Part shown: positions 1 to 6,589 of the stretch, piece after piece
How the letters are laid out: every line of letters starts with the position of its first letter
How positions within the stretch are numbered: position 1 is the stretch's first letter
NCBI GenBank assembly: GCA_036803025.1
Contig: DAIRVC010000084.1
Span: 1-11,084, forward strand
Length of the DNA: 11,084 bases
Direction: 5' to 3'
Origin: DAIRVC01 sp036803025
GTDB taxonomy: Bacteria > Chloroflexota > Anaerolineae > Anaerolineales > E44-bin32
Made by a program: the position numbers and the translations under genes
Notes under the pieces: generated by a model
Databases searched by the model: none
What the model was told of the DNA's origin: nothing
What the model saw: the letters and a program-made list of their open reading frames with translations, nothing else

Positions 1-19
1 ACTGGGTGTAGGGCAGGGC

Positions 20-601
20 GTGCGTGTCGGTGTCGTTGCCGGGCATTCTGGCGTCAATCCAATCACCGGGGTGACCGATCCCGGTTCGCAGTGCCCGGAC
101 GGGCTGAACGAGGTCGACATCAACCTGGCCATCGCTCGGCAGGTGGTCGACCGGCTCGAGGCGGCCGGTTTCGAAGTCGACCTGCTGGAGGAGTTCGACC
201 AGCGGCTGGTGCAGTACCGGGCCGCGGCACTGGTCTCCATCCACGCCGATACATGCGCCTGGATCAACGAGTTCGCCACCGGCTACAAGGTCAGCGGCGC
301 GCTGGATACCGCCATCCCCGATCGCACACAGCGCCTGGTCGACTGCATTGCCGACCGCTACGGCCGCGCCAGCGGACTGGCCTTTCAGTACGGCAGCATC
401 ACACGCGATATGACCGAATACCATACCTTCACTGAGATCCACTCCCAGACGCCGGCAGTGATCATCGAGACCGGCTACCTGAATCTCGATCGGCAGTTCC
501 TGACTCAGAATCCGGACAAGGCGGCGATCGGTATCGTCGACGGGCTTTTGTGCTACCTGTACAACGAGCCGGCGGCCGCGCCGATACAGGGCTCTCCGTG
601 A
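20..601 (+). CDS. N-acetylmuramoyl-L-alanine amidase (Amidase_3), possibly 5'-partial
   Basis: Zinc amidase predicted to cleave the bond between MurNAc and the L-Ala of the stem peptide. Numbering from GTG at 20, I see the Amidase_3 ligands: H9 in VAGHSG, E31 in GLNEVDINL, H75 in VSIHAD, and the catalytic glutamate E150 in IIETGYLNLD. The 193 residues are essentially the bare catalytic domain, with no signal peptide or wall-binding repeats. The frame is open to the left edge of the window (codons from position 2), there is no clear Shine-Dalgarno before GTG 20, and the domain begins only a few residues in. The real protein may therefore start upstream with an export signal, and GTG 20 is only the first start visible. 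Its stop overlaps the start of the next gene (GTGA), so the two are probably co-transcribed and translationally coupled. The family call is firm; the start is not. Confidence 0.88.
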   Translation: MRVGVVAGHSGVNPITGVTDPGSQCPDGLNEVDINLAIARQVVDRLEAAGFEVDLLEEFDQRLVQYRAAALVSIHADTCAWINEFATGYKVSGALDTAIPDRTQRLVDCIADRYGRASGLAFQYGSITRDMTEYHTFTEIHSQTPAVIIETGYLNLDRQFLTQNPDKAAIGIVDGLLCYLYNEPAAAPIQGSP

Positions 602-1581
602 GACGGACCCGGGCTCAGGACCGCGCAGCCAGCCAGGCGCTGCTCGAGAAGGCTCGCGCAGCGCTGAACGCGGGCGAGCGGGGCGAGGCGCGCCGGCTGA
701 TTCGTCGGGCGGCCCGGCTGGCGCCGGACTGGGAAGCTCCCTGGATCTTCCTGGCCACGCTGTCGAAGCCGCGCGCCGCCCTGGCGTACCTATCCCGTGC
801 GTTGGAGATCCGGCCGGACAGTCCGGCGGCTCGCAAGCACCTGCGCTCGACGATCCAGGGACTGCCGCCCGAGTTGCGCCAGCGCCTCGTCCGATCAGTC
901 CACCTCCCGGCCGACCTGTCCCTGGAACCGGCACCGTTGGAGGTCCTGGCCGTCCGGCGCTGGTTCTCCGCCCGAGCCGTGCTGCCGGGCATCCTGCTCG
1001 TCGCCGCGCTGGCCGTCTGGCTGGGGAGCCAGCCGGCATTCGCCCGTCAGCCGCAGGCCGCCGCCGTCGAGCTCGACAAAGCCACCGCCACGCCGACCCC
1101 CACGCCGACCTCCACACCCACACCGACGCCCACGGCTACCGCCACGGCGACCCAGACTCCACTTCCGCCGACGCCGCGCCCGGATGTGTCCTGGGATTAC
1201 AGCCTCGATCCGTCGGAGATGGCCAACGAAGGCCGCTGGATTGATGTCGACTTGGGCAATCAGCGCGTGACGGCCTACGAAGGCGAAGAGGTCGTGCGGA
1301 CCTTCGTCGTCTCGACTGGCACCCGCGCACATCCAACGGTCGCCGGCCAGTTCCGGATCTACGTCAAGTACACCGCGACGGACATGGGCGGCCCCGGTTA
1401 CTACCTGCCCGATGTGCCCTACACGATGTACTTCTATCGCGGCTACGCGCTGCACGGCACCTACTGGCACAGCAACTTCGGCACGCCGATGAGCCACGGC
1501 TGCGTGAACCTGGCCACCCCCGATGCGGAGTGGCTCTTCGGCTTCGCCTCGGTCGGCACGCTCGTCAACGTCCACCCGTAG
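598..1581 (+). CDS. TPR / membrane anchor / L,D-transpeptidase (YkuD)
   Basis: Predicted L,D-transpeptidase that makes 3-3 peptidoglycan cross-links or attaches partners to the wall. Start GTG 598 is chosen because it overlaps the amidase stop as GTGA; a longer GTG start at 550 would sit inside the amidase gene. The 327 residues are laid out as: helical TPR-like repeats at about 14-85, a basic stretch followed by one transmembrane helix at about 124-146, a Thr/Pro/Ala-rich linker at about 162-193, and a YkuD domain at about 213-327. The active-site signature is H286-G287 in ALHGTYWH and S299-H300-G301-C302 in MSHGCVNL, with C302 as nucleophile. Topology by positive charge puts the TPR half in the cytoplasm and the enzyme outside. 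A cytoplasmic TPR module on such an enzyme is unusual and may dock an intracellular partner (inference). It is followed by a second transpeptidase gene. Confidence 0.9.
   Translation: MRRTRAQDRAASQALLEKARAALNAGERGEARRLIRRAARLAPDWEAPWIFLATLSKPRAALAYLSRALEIRPDSPAARKHLRSTIQGLPPELRQRLVRSVHLPADLSLEPAPLEVLAVRRWFSARAVLPGILLVAALAVWLGSQPAFARQPQAAAVELDKATATPTPTPTSTPTPTPTATATATQTPLPPTPRPDVSWDYSLDPSEMANEGRWIDVDLGNQRVTAYEGEEVVRTFVVSTGTRAHPTVAGQFRIYVKYTATDMGGPGYYLPDVPYTMYFYRGYALHGTYWHSNFGTPMSHGCVNLATPDAEWLFGFASVGTLVNVHP
1081..1176 (+). repeat. Thr-Pro/Thr-Ala low-complexity linker coding repeat
   Basis: Within the preceding gene, codons for alternating Thr-Pro and Thr-Ala dipeptides (residues about 162-193) give an imperfect hexanucleotide-like DNA repeat rich in ACC/ACG and CCC/CCG. 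Such linkers commonly separate a membrane anchor from an extracytoplasmic domain. The repeat could change length by slippage. Confidence 0.75.
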
Positions 1582-1628
1582 TCGCCCGGCCCTGCGCCGC
1601 GGCGGGGGTCTCCCCGGTGGCCCGCTTC

Positions 1629-1657
1629 TTGCACCCAATCCTTGCCCATGGTATGGT
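1629..1657 (+). promoter_or_regulatory. Candidate sigma-70 type promoter before the second L,D-transpeptidase
   Basis: TTGCAC at 1629-1634 (3 of 6 to TTGACA) lies exactly 17 bp before TATGGT at 1652-1657 (4 of 6 to TATAAT). The -10 is preceded by TGG at 1649-1651, giving the TGn extended -10. Transcription would begin near 1664, which favours ATG 1674 as the start codon over ATG 1653. Read by eye only. Confidence 0.4.
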
Positions 1658-1673
1658 CTCCGCCGGTGACCCG

Positions 1674-2717
1674 ATGCAGGAACCGCTGGAACTCCCTGAC
1701 CGGCTCTCACGCCGGGAATTCCTGAAGGCCTCCGCCACCGGGCTGTTGGTGTTGGGCGTCCCGGTCCGCTGGGCGGGCAAGCGCCTGGCGCTCGATGACG
1801 ACCAGCTCGGCCGGGTGGCCGAGGCGACGGCGGATGTCTACAGCCAACCCTCTTTCGGCAGCGCGCGCCGGCGGACCTACTGGCGGGATGAGATCCTGAC
1901 CCTCGAAGGTGCGGTCGTCGGCGACGTCCTGCCGGAGCATAACCGTGTCTGGTACGAGGTCGCCGGGTACGGTTACGTCCACTCGTCCGTCATCCAGCCG
2001 GTGCGCAATGAGCCGAACCTCGGCGGTGTCCGGCTGCCCTCATCGGGGCAACTGATGGAAGTCACCGTGCCCTTGGTCGAGGTCTACTGGCACCCCCGCC
2101 ATGACGCCGAGAAGGTCTACCGCTTCTACTATGGGACCACGCACTGGATCGACGGGGTCAGTCGCGATTCGCAGCAGAACTCCTGGTACCGCATCTATGA
2201 TGACAAGTGGGCCTTGCACTACTACGCCCGGGCCGAGGCGTTTCGGCCCGTGCCGCTGGCTGAGTTGACGCCGATCTCGCCGGATGTCCCGGCGGAGGAC
2301 AAACGGATCGAGGTCGACCTCGGGCATTGTTCCGTCAACTGTTATGAAGGCGAGCAGTTGGTCTTCAGCACTCGGATTTCGCCCGGCGAGCTCCTGCCGA
2401 CCGGGCAGAGCCTGACGCCGCAGGGCGAGTTTGTCACCTTCCGCAAGCGGGGATCGCGTCACATGGCCGTCGGGAATCTGGCCTCCGGCTACGATCTACC
2501 CGGTGTGCCCTGGGTGGCGTACATCACCCGCGAGGGCGTCTCGTTCCACGGGACGTATTGGCACAATGACTTTGGCACCCCTCGAAGTCACGGCTGCATT
2601 AACATGACCCCCGCGGCCGCCAAATGGCTGTATCGTTGGACCACGCCGGTCGTTCCCTCGCACGAGCAGGAAGTCTGGGTGGACTACGGTACGCTGGTCC
2701 GTGTCCAGGTCGGCTGA
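1674..2717 (+). CDS. Tat-exported SH3b / L,D-transpeptidase (YkuD)
   Basis: Second predicted L,D-transpeptidase. From ATG 1674 it has 347 residues. The N-terminus carries a textbook twin-arginine motif, SRREFLK at 12-18, followed by a hydrophobic stretch at about 20-30, so export of the folded protein by Tat is likely. Residues about 48-110 look like a bacterial SH3-like domain (ADVYSQPS, WYEVAGYGYVHSSVI). The YkuD domain spans about 209-347 with H292-G293 in FHGTYWH and S305-H306-G307-C308 in SHGCINM, so C308 is the nucleophile. An extra cysteine pair, C219 and C223, sits where the upstream paralogue has none. Upstream in-frame starts exist at 1653 and 1530; 1530 is inside the previous gene, and the candidate promoter places 1653 before the transcript start. 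A weak GGTGA lies just upstream of 1674. The two transpeptidases and the amidase form a cell-wall remodelling block. Confidence 0.9.
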   Translation: MQEPLELPDRLSRREFLKASATGLLVLGVPVRWAGKRLALDDDQLGRVAEATADVYSQPSFGSARRRTYWRDEILTLEGAVVGDVLPEHNRVWYEVAGYGYVHSSVIQPVRNEPNLGGVRLPSSGQLMEVTVPLVEVYWHPRHDAEKVYRFYYGTTHWIDGVSRDSQQNSWYRIYDDKWALHYYARAEAFRPVPLAELTPISPDVPAEDKRIEVDLGHCSVNCYEGEQLVFSTRISPGELLPTGQSLTPQGEFVTFRKRGSRHMAVGNLASGYDLPGVPWVAYITREGVSFHGTYWHNDFGTPRSHGCINMTPAAAKWLYRWTTPVVPSHEQEVWVDYGTLVRVQVG

Positions 2718-2740
2718 ATGCGGTATCCTTAGGCCAGGTA

Positions 2741-2755
2741 CCTCCAGCGCGGAGG
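2741..2755 (+). promoter_or_regulatory. Shine-Dalgarno within a small hairpin
   Basis: GGAGG at 2751-2755 is a strong ribosome site four bases before ATG 2760. It is perfectly complementary to CCTCC at 2741-2745 across a five-base loop, so it could be sequestered. A -10-like TATCCT at 2724-2729 lies upstream, without a convincing -35. Confidence 0.4.
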
Positions 2756-2759
2756 CTGC

Positions 2760-3185
2760 ATGGCTGAGAAGGCCCTCTTCGAAGGTTTGGTGGTGGACGA
2801 GCGTGACCGGCCGGTGCCGACCAGAATCGTCGGCGGCGCGGCCTTCTATGTGATCGACGATGACGGGTTCAGCCGGCACGTGGACAGCGAACATATCGAC
2901 CGGCAAGTCCTGGCGCACATGGCCGAGCAGATCCGCGGCAACGAGGACCTGGTCAGCCAGGGTGCGATGAAGATGCTCGGGCAGGAGGACATCTTCACCA
3001 AAGCCGCCATCGAAGCCACACTACGCAACCTGGACGAGCAGTTCGAGGCTTTGCTAGGCAAGGGGATCCCGGAAGAAGGACGGGCCTGGCTGGGGTTGAG
3101 CGGATTTCGAGTGGTCGTCAACCTGCATGGGGATGTGCTGCAAGTCGAACAGCCCCAGACCCCGGAGGAGCCACCCGAGGAGTGA
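2760..3185 (+). CDS. Unrecognised 141-residue cytoplasmic protein
   Basis: I do not recognise a named family. Coding is supported by the strong GGAGG ribosome site, an ATG start, and an ordinary soluble-protein composition. The N-terminal part (about 5-50) resembles a small beta unit: FEGLVVDERDRPVPTRIVGG followed by AAFYVIDDDGFSRHVDSE. The middle (about 47-100) is probably helical and acidic (QVLAHMAEQI, AAIEATLRNLDEQFEALL). A short beta end (FRVVVNLHGDVLQVEQ) precedes a Pro/Glu tail. There are no cysteines, signal peptide or membrane segments. It lies 74 bp before the thioredoxin-TPR gene, in the same direction and with no visible terminator between them, so a functional link to redox or chaperone work is possible but only inferred from position. 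Confidence 0.75.
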   Translation: MAEKALFEGLVVDERDRPVPTRIVGGAAFYVIDDDGFSRHVDSEHIDRQVLAHMAEQIRGNEDLVSQGAMKMLGQEDIFTKAAIEATLRNLDEQFEALLGKGIPEEGRAWLGLSGFRVVVNLHGDVLQVEQPQTPEEPPEE

Positions 3186-3221
3186 GAGCGGCGCATTGAT
3201 GCTGGTCTAATGCAGGCGACG

Positions 3222-3227
3222 TACAAT
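3222..3227 (+). promoter_or_regulatory. -10-like TACAAT before the thioredoxin-TPR gene
   Basis: TACAAT matches TATAAT at 5 of 6 positions and lies 32 bases before GTG 3260. No good -35 is found at 16-18 bp; TTGATG at 3196-3201 is 20 bp away. The gene may therefore also be read from upstream. Confidence 0.3.
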
Positions 3228-3259
3228 CCTGGGTAGCGGGGTCAGCGACAGGTGGAGCG

Positions 3260-4096
3260 GTGACTCAATCGGAGAACATTCTGGACGTAACTGAAGCGAC
3301 CTTCGAGGCTGAGGTGATCATGCGCTCACACAGCCTGCCGGTCGTCGTCGATTTTTGGGCGCCTTGGTGCGGCCCCTGCCGGGTTCTCGGCCCGTTGCTC
3401 GAGAAGTTGGCGACGGAGGCCAACGGCCTGTTCCGTCTGGCGCGGGTCGACGTAGACCAGAACCAGAGCCTGGCCGTACGTTTTGGGGTCCAGGGTATTC
3501 CCGCCGTCAAGGCTTTCCGAGACGGTCAGGTCTCAGCCGAATTCGTCGGCGCGCAGCCTGAGCCAGTCGTGCGGCGCTTCATAAGCCAGGTGGCTCCGGG
3601 CGAAGCCGATCGGGCCGCAGCCGAGGCCGGTAGCCTGCTCTTGTCGCGGCGCTGGCCGGAGGCCGAGGGTGCATTCCGCGACATCCTCGAGCGGGACCCG
3701 TCGAATGCCGCCGCCGGCCTGGGCCTGGTCAAGTCGCTCCTGATGCAGGGCTTGGGCCGCCCGTCCCTGGAGGCCTTGGAGCACTTCCCCTCCGGCCCCG
3801 AGTGGTCGACGGCGATGCGTCTGAAGCCCGTGGCAGAACTCCTGGCGGAAGTCGAGGCGGGAGCGGCGGCCGCGGACGATGACCCGCTGGGCGCGGCACT
3901 GCGCCAGGCCGGCCGATTGGTCAGCCATGGCAAGATCCCGGCCGCTATGGACGGATTGCTGGATATCCTGCGCAGCGACAAGCGCTACCGCGGTGGTCTG
4001 CCGCGCGAGATCCTGGTCGGATTGTTCGCCCTGCTGGGCGAGGACGACCCGCTCACGCGCGAGTACCGCGACGAATTGGCTTCGGTGTTGTTCTGA
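3260..4096 (+). CDS. cnoX: Thioredoxin-TPR protein, CnoX/YbbN type
   Basis: Predicted chaperedoxin: a thioredoxin domain at about 1-112 fused to TPR-type helices at about 115-278. The thioredoxin part has DFWAPWCGPCR with C37 and C40, and the cis-proline P81 in VQGIPAVKAF. The C-terminal segment ending in LFALLGEDDPLTREYRDELA matches the end typical of YbbN proteins. At 278 residues it is close to the usual size of about 280-300. CnoX proteins protect clients from over-oxidation and hand them to chaperones. The E. coli protein has lost one active cysteine (SXXC), whereas the Caulobacter protein keeps CXXC; this one keeps both, so thiol redox activity is expected. GTG 3260 is preceded by AGGTGG and gives the full first beta strand; the next ATG would remove it. 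A strong terminator follows. The gene symbol rests on architecture only. Confidence 0.88.
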   Translation: MTQSENILDVTEATFEAEVIMRSHSLPVVVDFWAPWCGPCRVLGPLLEKLATEANGLFRLARVDVDQNQSLAVRFGVQGIPAVKAFRDGQVSAEFVGAQPEPVVRRFISQVAPGEADRAAAEAGSLLLSRRWPEAEGAFRDILERDPSNAAAGLGLVKSLLMQGLGRPSLEALEHFPSGPEWSTAMRLKPVAELLAEVEAGAAAADDDPLGAALRQAGRLVSHGKIPAAMDGLLDILRSDKRYRGGLPREILVGLFALLGEDDPLTREYRDELASVLF

Positions 4097-4118
4097 GTGT
4101 GAAGACAGGCAGGTTGCG

Positions 4119-4149
4119 GCCTCCGGGGTTCTGACCCCGGAGGCTTTTT
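4119..4149 (+). terminator. Intrinsic terminator after the thioredoxin-TPR gene
   Basis: A perfect 10-bp GC-rich stem (4119-4128 with 4135-4144) closes a short loop and is followed directly by TTTTT at 4145-4149. It lies between convergent genes. The minus-strand operon ending at 4152 meets the same hairpin 7 bases after its stop but lacks a U-tract in that direction, so it is best called for the plus strand. Confidence 0.92.
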
Positions 4150-4151
4150 GA

Positions 4152-4709
4152 TTACGCCGGGCGGTTGCGCGCCGAACGCTGCAACCACCAGAATATCACT
4201 CCCAGGGCCAACAGGCCGCCGAGCGGGGCGCCGATGGCGACCCAGCCACTCAAAGAAGTCCGGCTGGCCACGCGTTCAAGGAAGGAAGCCTGCCCACTTC
4301 CCAGACGGCCGTCCACCCGGATCGTGATCTCCCATACCCCGGGTGATTCCACCGGCAGGTGGGCGGCGAACTCGTCCGGGACCGGTGCGATATCCCTCGA
4401 CGCCTGGACGTCCAGAGGGAGACCGTCGCCCTGCGCGGGGACGGCACTCACCCACACGCTCACGTCGGTCAGGACCTGGCGCGAGGCGCCGTCGCTGACG
4501 CGCACCTCGACGTACAGGTTCTCCACCCGCGGCGGGGTCGGGGAGGTCAGCGCGCGCAGCAGGTAGGGTCCCGCCTGCGCATTCTCCAGGCGCACGCGCC
4601 GGCCGCCGGTCCCCGGACCGCCGGCCTGAGCGCTGGAAGGGCAGGCCAGGGCGAACCCCAAGAGCAACAGCGCAATGACATGTCGCCCCGTGTGCGCGGG
4701 CACGCGCAT
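4152..4709 (-). CDS. Signal-peptide beta-domain membrane-anchored protein, FixH/YtkA-like
   Basis: Last gene of the copper operon, 185 residues from the ATG at 4709-4707. That ATG shares one base with the stop of the polyferredoxin gene (TGATG) and is preceded by AGGGGAG at a six-base distance. A longer in-frame ORF runs back inside the upstream gene and is rejected. The protein has a signal peptide at about 9-29 (VIALLLLGFALAC then AQA). A lipidation site at C23 is possible but the lipobox is poor. A beta-rich extracytoplasmic domain at about 36-148 (AGPYLLRALTS, LYVEVRVSDG, PGVWEITIRVDG) is followed by one C-terminal transmembrane helix at about 156-176 and a short basic tail. The strand pattern resembles FixH/YtkA-like domains, but the similarity is judged by eye. 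Met and His are scarce, so direct copper binding is not suggested. A role with the polyferredoxin is inferred from coupling. Confidence 0.75.
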   Translation of the reverse strand: MRVPAHTGRHVIALLLLGFALACPSSAQAGGPGTGGRRVRLENAQAGPYLLRALTSPTPPRVENLYVEVRVSDGASRQVLTDVSVWVSAVPAQGDGLPLDVQASRDIAPVPDEFAAHLPVESPGVWEITIRVDGRLGSGQASFLERVASRTSLSGWVAIGAPLGGLLALGVIFWWLQRSARNRPA

Positions 4710-6142
4710 CAGCCGCTCCCCTGCACGGTGCCGCGCATGTCCATCGGCAGGTTGAAGATCGACAGCGCGGCGATCGTGATCAACGTCAGCACGAGCGCCC
4801 ACGGGAGCAGCTGACGAAGGGCGCCATCCGGAGGGAGCCCGCTTCGCAGGCCTGCTCGGGCTACCACCGCCAGCCCGACAAAGAGCCCGCCCAGGACCGC
4901 AATCACCTGAAGAGGAAAGACCCACTCGATAGGCAGCAGGGCGCCAAGCGCCCAGTCCGGGGCCGTACCCAGCCAGGTGTTTCCATGGTCGAGCATGAAG
5001 GACTGCAGGACCGGGACGATGGTCAACCCGCCGACGGCGACGTGGAAGCCGTAATGAGCCAGCCACAGCCCGAACCCGACGGGCACGAACCCTGGCGCGT
5101 AGCGCGCCACCAGAGCCTTCATCGTCGGCCGGACCGCACCGGGCGTCAGCCGCCGGCTGCCCCAGGCGGCTCCCAGAAGCGCCATAGCCGGCAACGCCAG
5201 GTTACCGACGGCGAAAAGCACGAGCAGGCGCATGCCGTCCGACTCCATGCCAAGGTGGTCCCGTAGCCAAGCCTCAACCGTCCGGACCGGCGGGACCATG
5301 CCGAAGGCGTTGCTCAGGGCGAAGAACGCCAGGCCGACAACCAGGAAGGCCCGATCCCAGCGTTGCGGCCAAAGACCGGACAACCACTCGAAGGCCGGAG
5401 GTCTTGCCGCCAGGGCGACATTGTCGTACGGGCAGGCGCGCACACAGTCCAGGCACAGGACGCAATCCATGTTCGAACGGATCTGGGGGACGAACAGTTC
5501 AGTCCCGCAGCCGGACACCGCATGGCTGCCGCGCAGACATTCCTTGCCCGTGCAATCCCGGCATGTATTCAGGTCGCGTGCCGCGATCATGAACGGCGAG
5601 CCTGTGGAATACGTGAAATTGAACGCGCCTAGCGGGCAAACGTACTTGCAGAACGGCGATTCGGAATAGAGCGCCTCCAACAGAAATGAGCCGGCGAAGT
5701 AGGCCACCACCAGCCAGGCGGTGAGCAGCGGACTGGCCCACAGATCCAGCCACTCGTAAAGCCAGAACAGGAAGAAGAGCCCGGCGATCGAGACCCACTT
5801 GTTGCGCAGCAGGCGGGGAAAGCGGCGTCCCGGCCTGGCCAGCCTGCGCGCCAGCGTGCGCGGCAGCGCGAACGGGCAGCCTGCACAGAAGAGATTGCCG
5901 ACCAACAGCAGCGCCAGCACGACGAAACCACGGTAATGGACCCAGACAAGCACTGTGGCGGTATTGGCCGGTGCCAGCTGGGGGCCCGTGAATCCGTCGT
6001 AGAGCACAAGCACGGCCATGCACAGAAAGAAGCCCTGGAGGGCCAGCCGACTCCAGCGCCAGCGCAGGACCCGGCCCAGCCAGGGCAGGCGCAGCAGATC
6101 GAGCCGAGGCGTAGGTGGTCGCGCCAGAGAAGGAGCGGCCAT
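4709..6142 (-). CDS. Membrane 4Fe-4S polyferredoxin (NapH/NosR/CcoG-like)
   Basis: Predicted inner-membrane electron carrier of 477 residues. Two CxxCP/CxxxCP motifs, C86-C89 in FCAGCPF and C165-C169 in FCKYVCPLGAF, resemble the paired motifs of NosR and NapH. Then come two iron-sulfur motifs: C194-x2-C197-x4-C202-x9-C212, and the classic C227-x2-C230-x2-C233-x3-C237-P. I count about nine hydrophobic helices (near 33-50, 63-84, 116-134, 138-157, 264-283, 304-325, 350-378, 396-428, 446-464). Basic loops at 94-115 and 328-348 place the clusters in the cytoplasm and the C-terminus, with LPMDMRG, outside. CcoG, a related family, reduces Cu(II) for cbb3 oxidase assembly, but this protein lacks the CcoG C-terminal Ig-like domain and has extra helices instead. 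ATG 6142 lies 3 bases after the preceding stop. The exact family is uncertain; the iron-sulfur membrane assignment is firm. Confidence 0.85.
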   Translation of the reverse strand: MAAPSLARPPTPRLDLLRLPWLGRVLRWRWSRLALQGFFLCMAVLVLYDGFTGPQLAPANTATVLVWVHYRGFVVLALLLVGNLFCAGCPFALPRTLARRLARPGRRFPRLLRNKWVSIAGLFFLFWLYEWLDLWASPLLTAWLVVAYFAGSFLLEALYSESPFCKYVCPLGAFNFTYSTGSPFMIAARDLNTCRDCTGKECLRGSHAVSGCGTELFVPQIRSNMDCVLCLDCVRACPYDNVALAARPPAFEWLSGLWPQRWDRAFLVVGLAFFALSNAFGMVPPVRTVEAWLRDHLGMESDGMRLLVLFAVGNLALPAMALLGAAWGSRRLTPGAVRPTMKALVARYAPGFVPVGFGLWLAHYGFHVAVGGLTIVPVLQSFMLDHGNTWLGTAPDWALGALLPIEWVFPLQVIAVLGGLFVGLAVVARAGLRSGLPPDGALRQLLPWALVLTLITIAALSIFNLPMDMRGTVQGSG

Positions 6143-6145
6143 GGC

Positions 6146-6589
6146 CTAGGGTGTAGCCTGTACGGTCAGGCTGATCTCCCGCGACAGTTCCCGCCCGTCG
6201 GCGAGAGTCGCTTGGACGCTCAGTACCCAGTCTCCAGACATCGGCCAATCCAGTTCGACCACGATCTCGCCCGGCTCAGCTTCAACGCCGCTGGCCAGGA
6301 GGGGCGCCATCCCGGCGTGTGTCATATCGGCGCGCAGCCTGAATGATTCGATGCGCACGGGCGCGCCGGTTGAGTCGGTCAGGCTGAAGGTCACCTGCGC
6401 GGGGCCCACCACCGCCGGTGATGGGTCGACCGTGCAAACCAGGTCGATATCGGCTGGAAGATCTGTGCCTTGGCTGCGCCGCTGGCACGCGCTGAGCATA
6501 ATCGCCATCCCCAGGAGCGCTGTGAGCGCAAGCCAGCCTGTGCGTCGTTCTTGACCGCGGCCAGCCTCAGCGCGACTCGACCGGTACAT
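6146..6589 (-). CDS. FixH/YtkA-like lipoprotein
   Basis: Lipoprotein of 147 residues with a hydrophobic N-terminal segment ending in the lipobox LSAC (C35), then a beta-sandwich-like domain (about 50-147). The core contains RADMTHAGMAPLL (M89, H91, M94) and WPMSGDWVLSV (M117), the pattern seen in YtkA/FixH-like domains. The Met and His residues could bind Cu(I), which is inference. ATG 6589 is preferred over TTG 6595 because GAGGTGAT lies six bases upstream of the ATG as a strong ribosome site. This start overlaps the end of the PCu(A)C gene by 23 bases, and the ribosome site lies inside that gene. FixH-like proteins commonly accompany CcoG-like polyferredoxins in oxidase maturation operons, and here the next gene is a polyferredoxin. 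Confidence 0.82.
   Translation of the reverse strand: MYRSSRAEAGRGQERRTGWLALTALLGMAIMLSACQRRSQGTDLPADIDLVCTVDPSPAVVGPAQVTFSLTDSTGAPVRIESFRLRADMTHAGMAPLLASGVEAEPGEIVVELDWPMSGDWVLSVQATLADGRELSREISLTVQATP

Noticed and set aside
1603..1616. Hairpin between the two L,D-transpeptidase genes as a terminator
   Set aside because: Only five paired bases (CGGGG with CCCCG) and no T-tract.
895..1710. Long open frame on the minus strand opposite the first L,D-transpeptidase
   Set aside because: Arg/Gly-rich, no family features, and fully antisense to a gene with clear motifs. Typical of GC-rich DNA.
4710..5066. N-terminal extension of the last copper-operon gene
   Set aside because: The extension lies in the polyferredoxin gene in another frame and is Arg/Pro-rich. 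The signal peptide begins at ATG 4709 with a good ribosome site.
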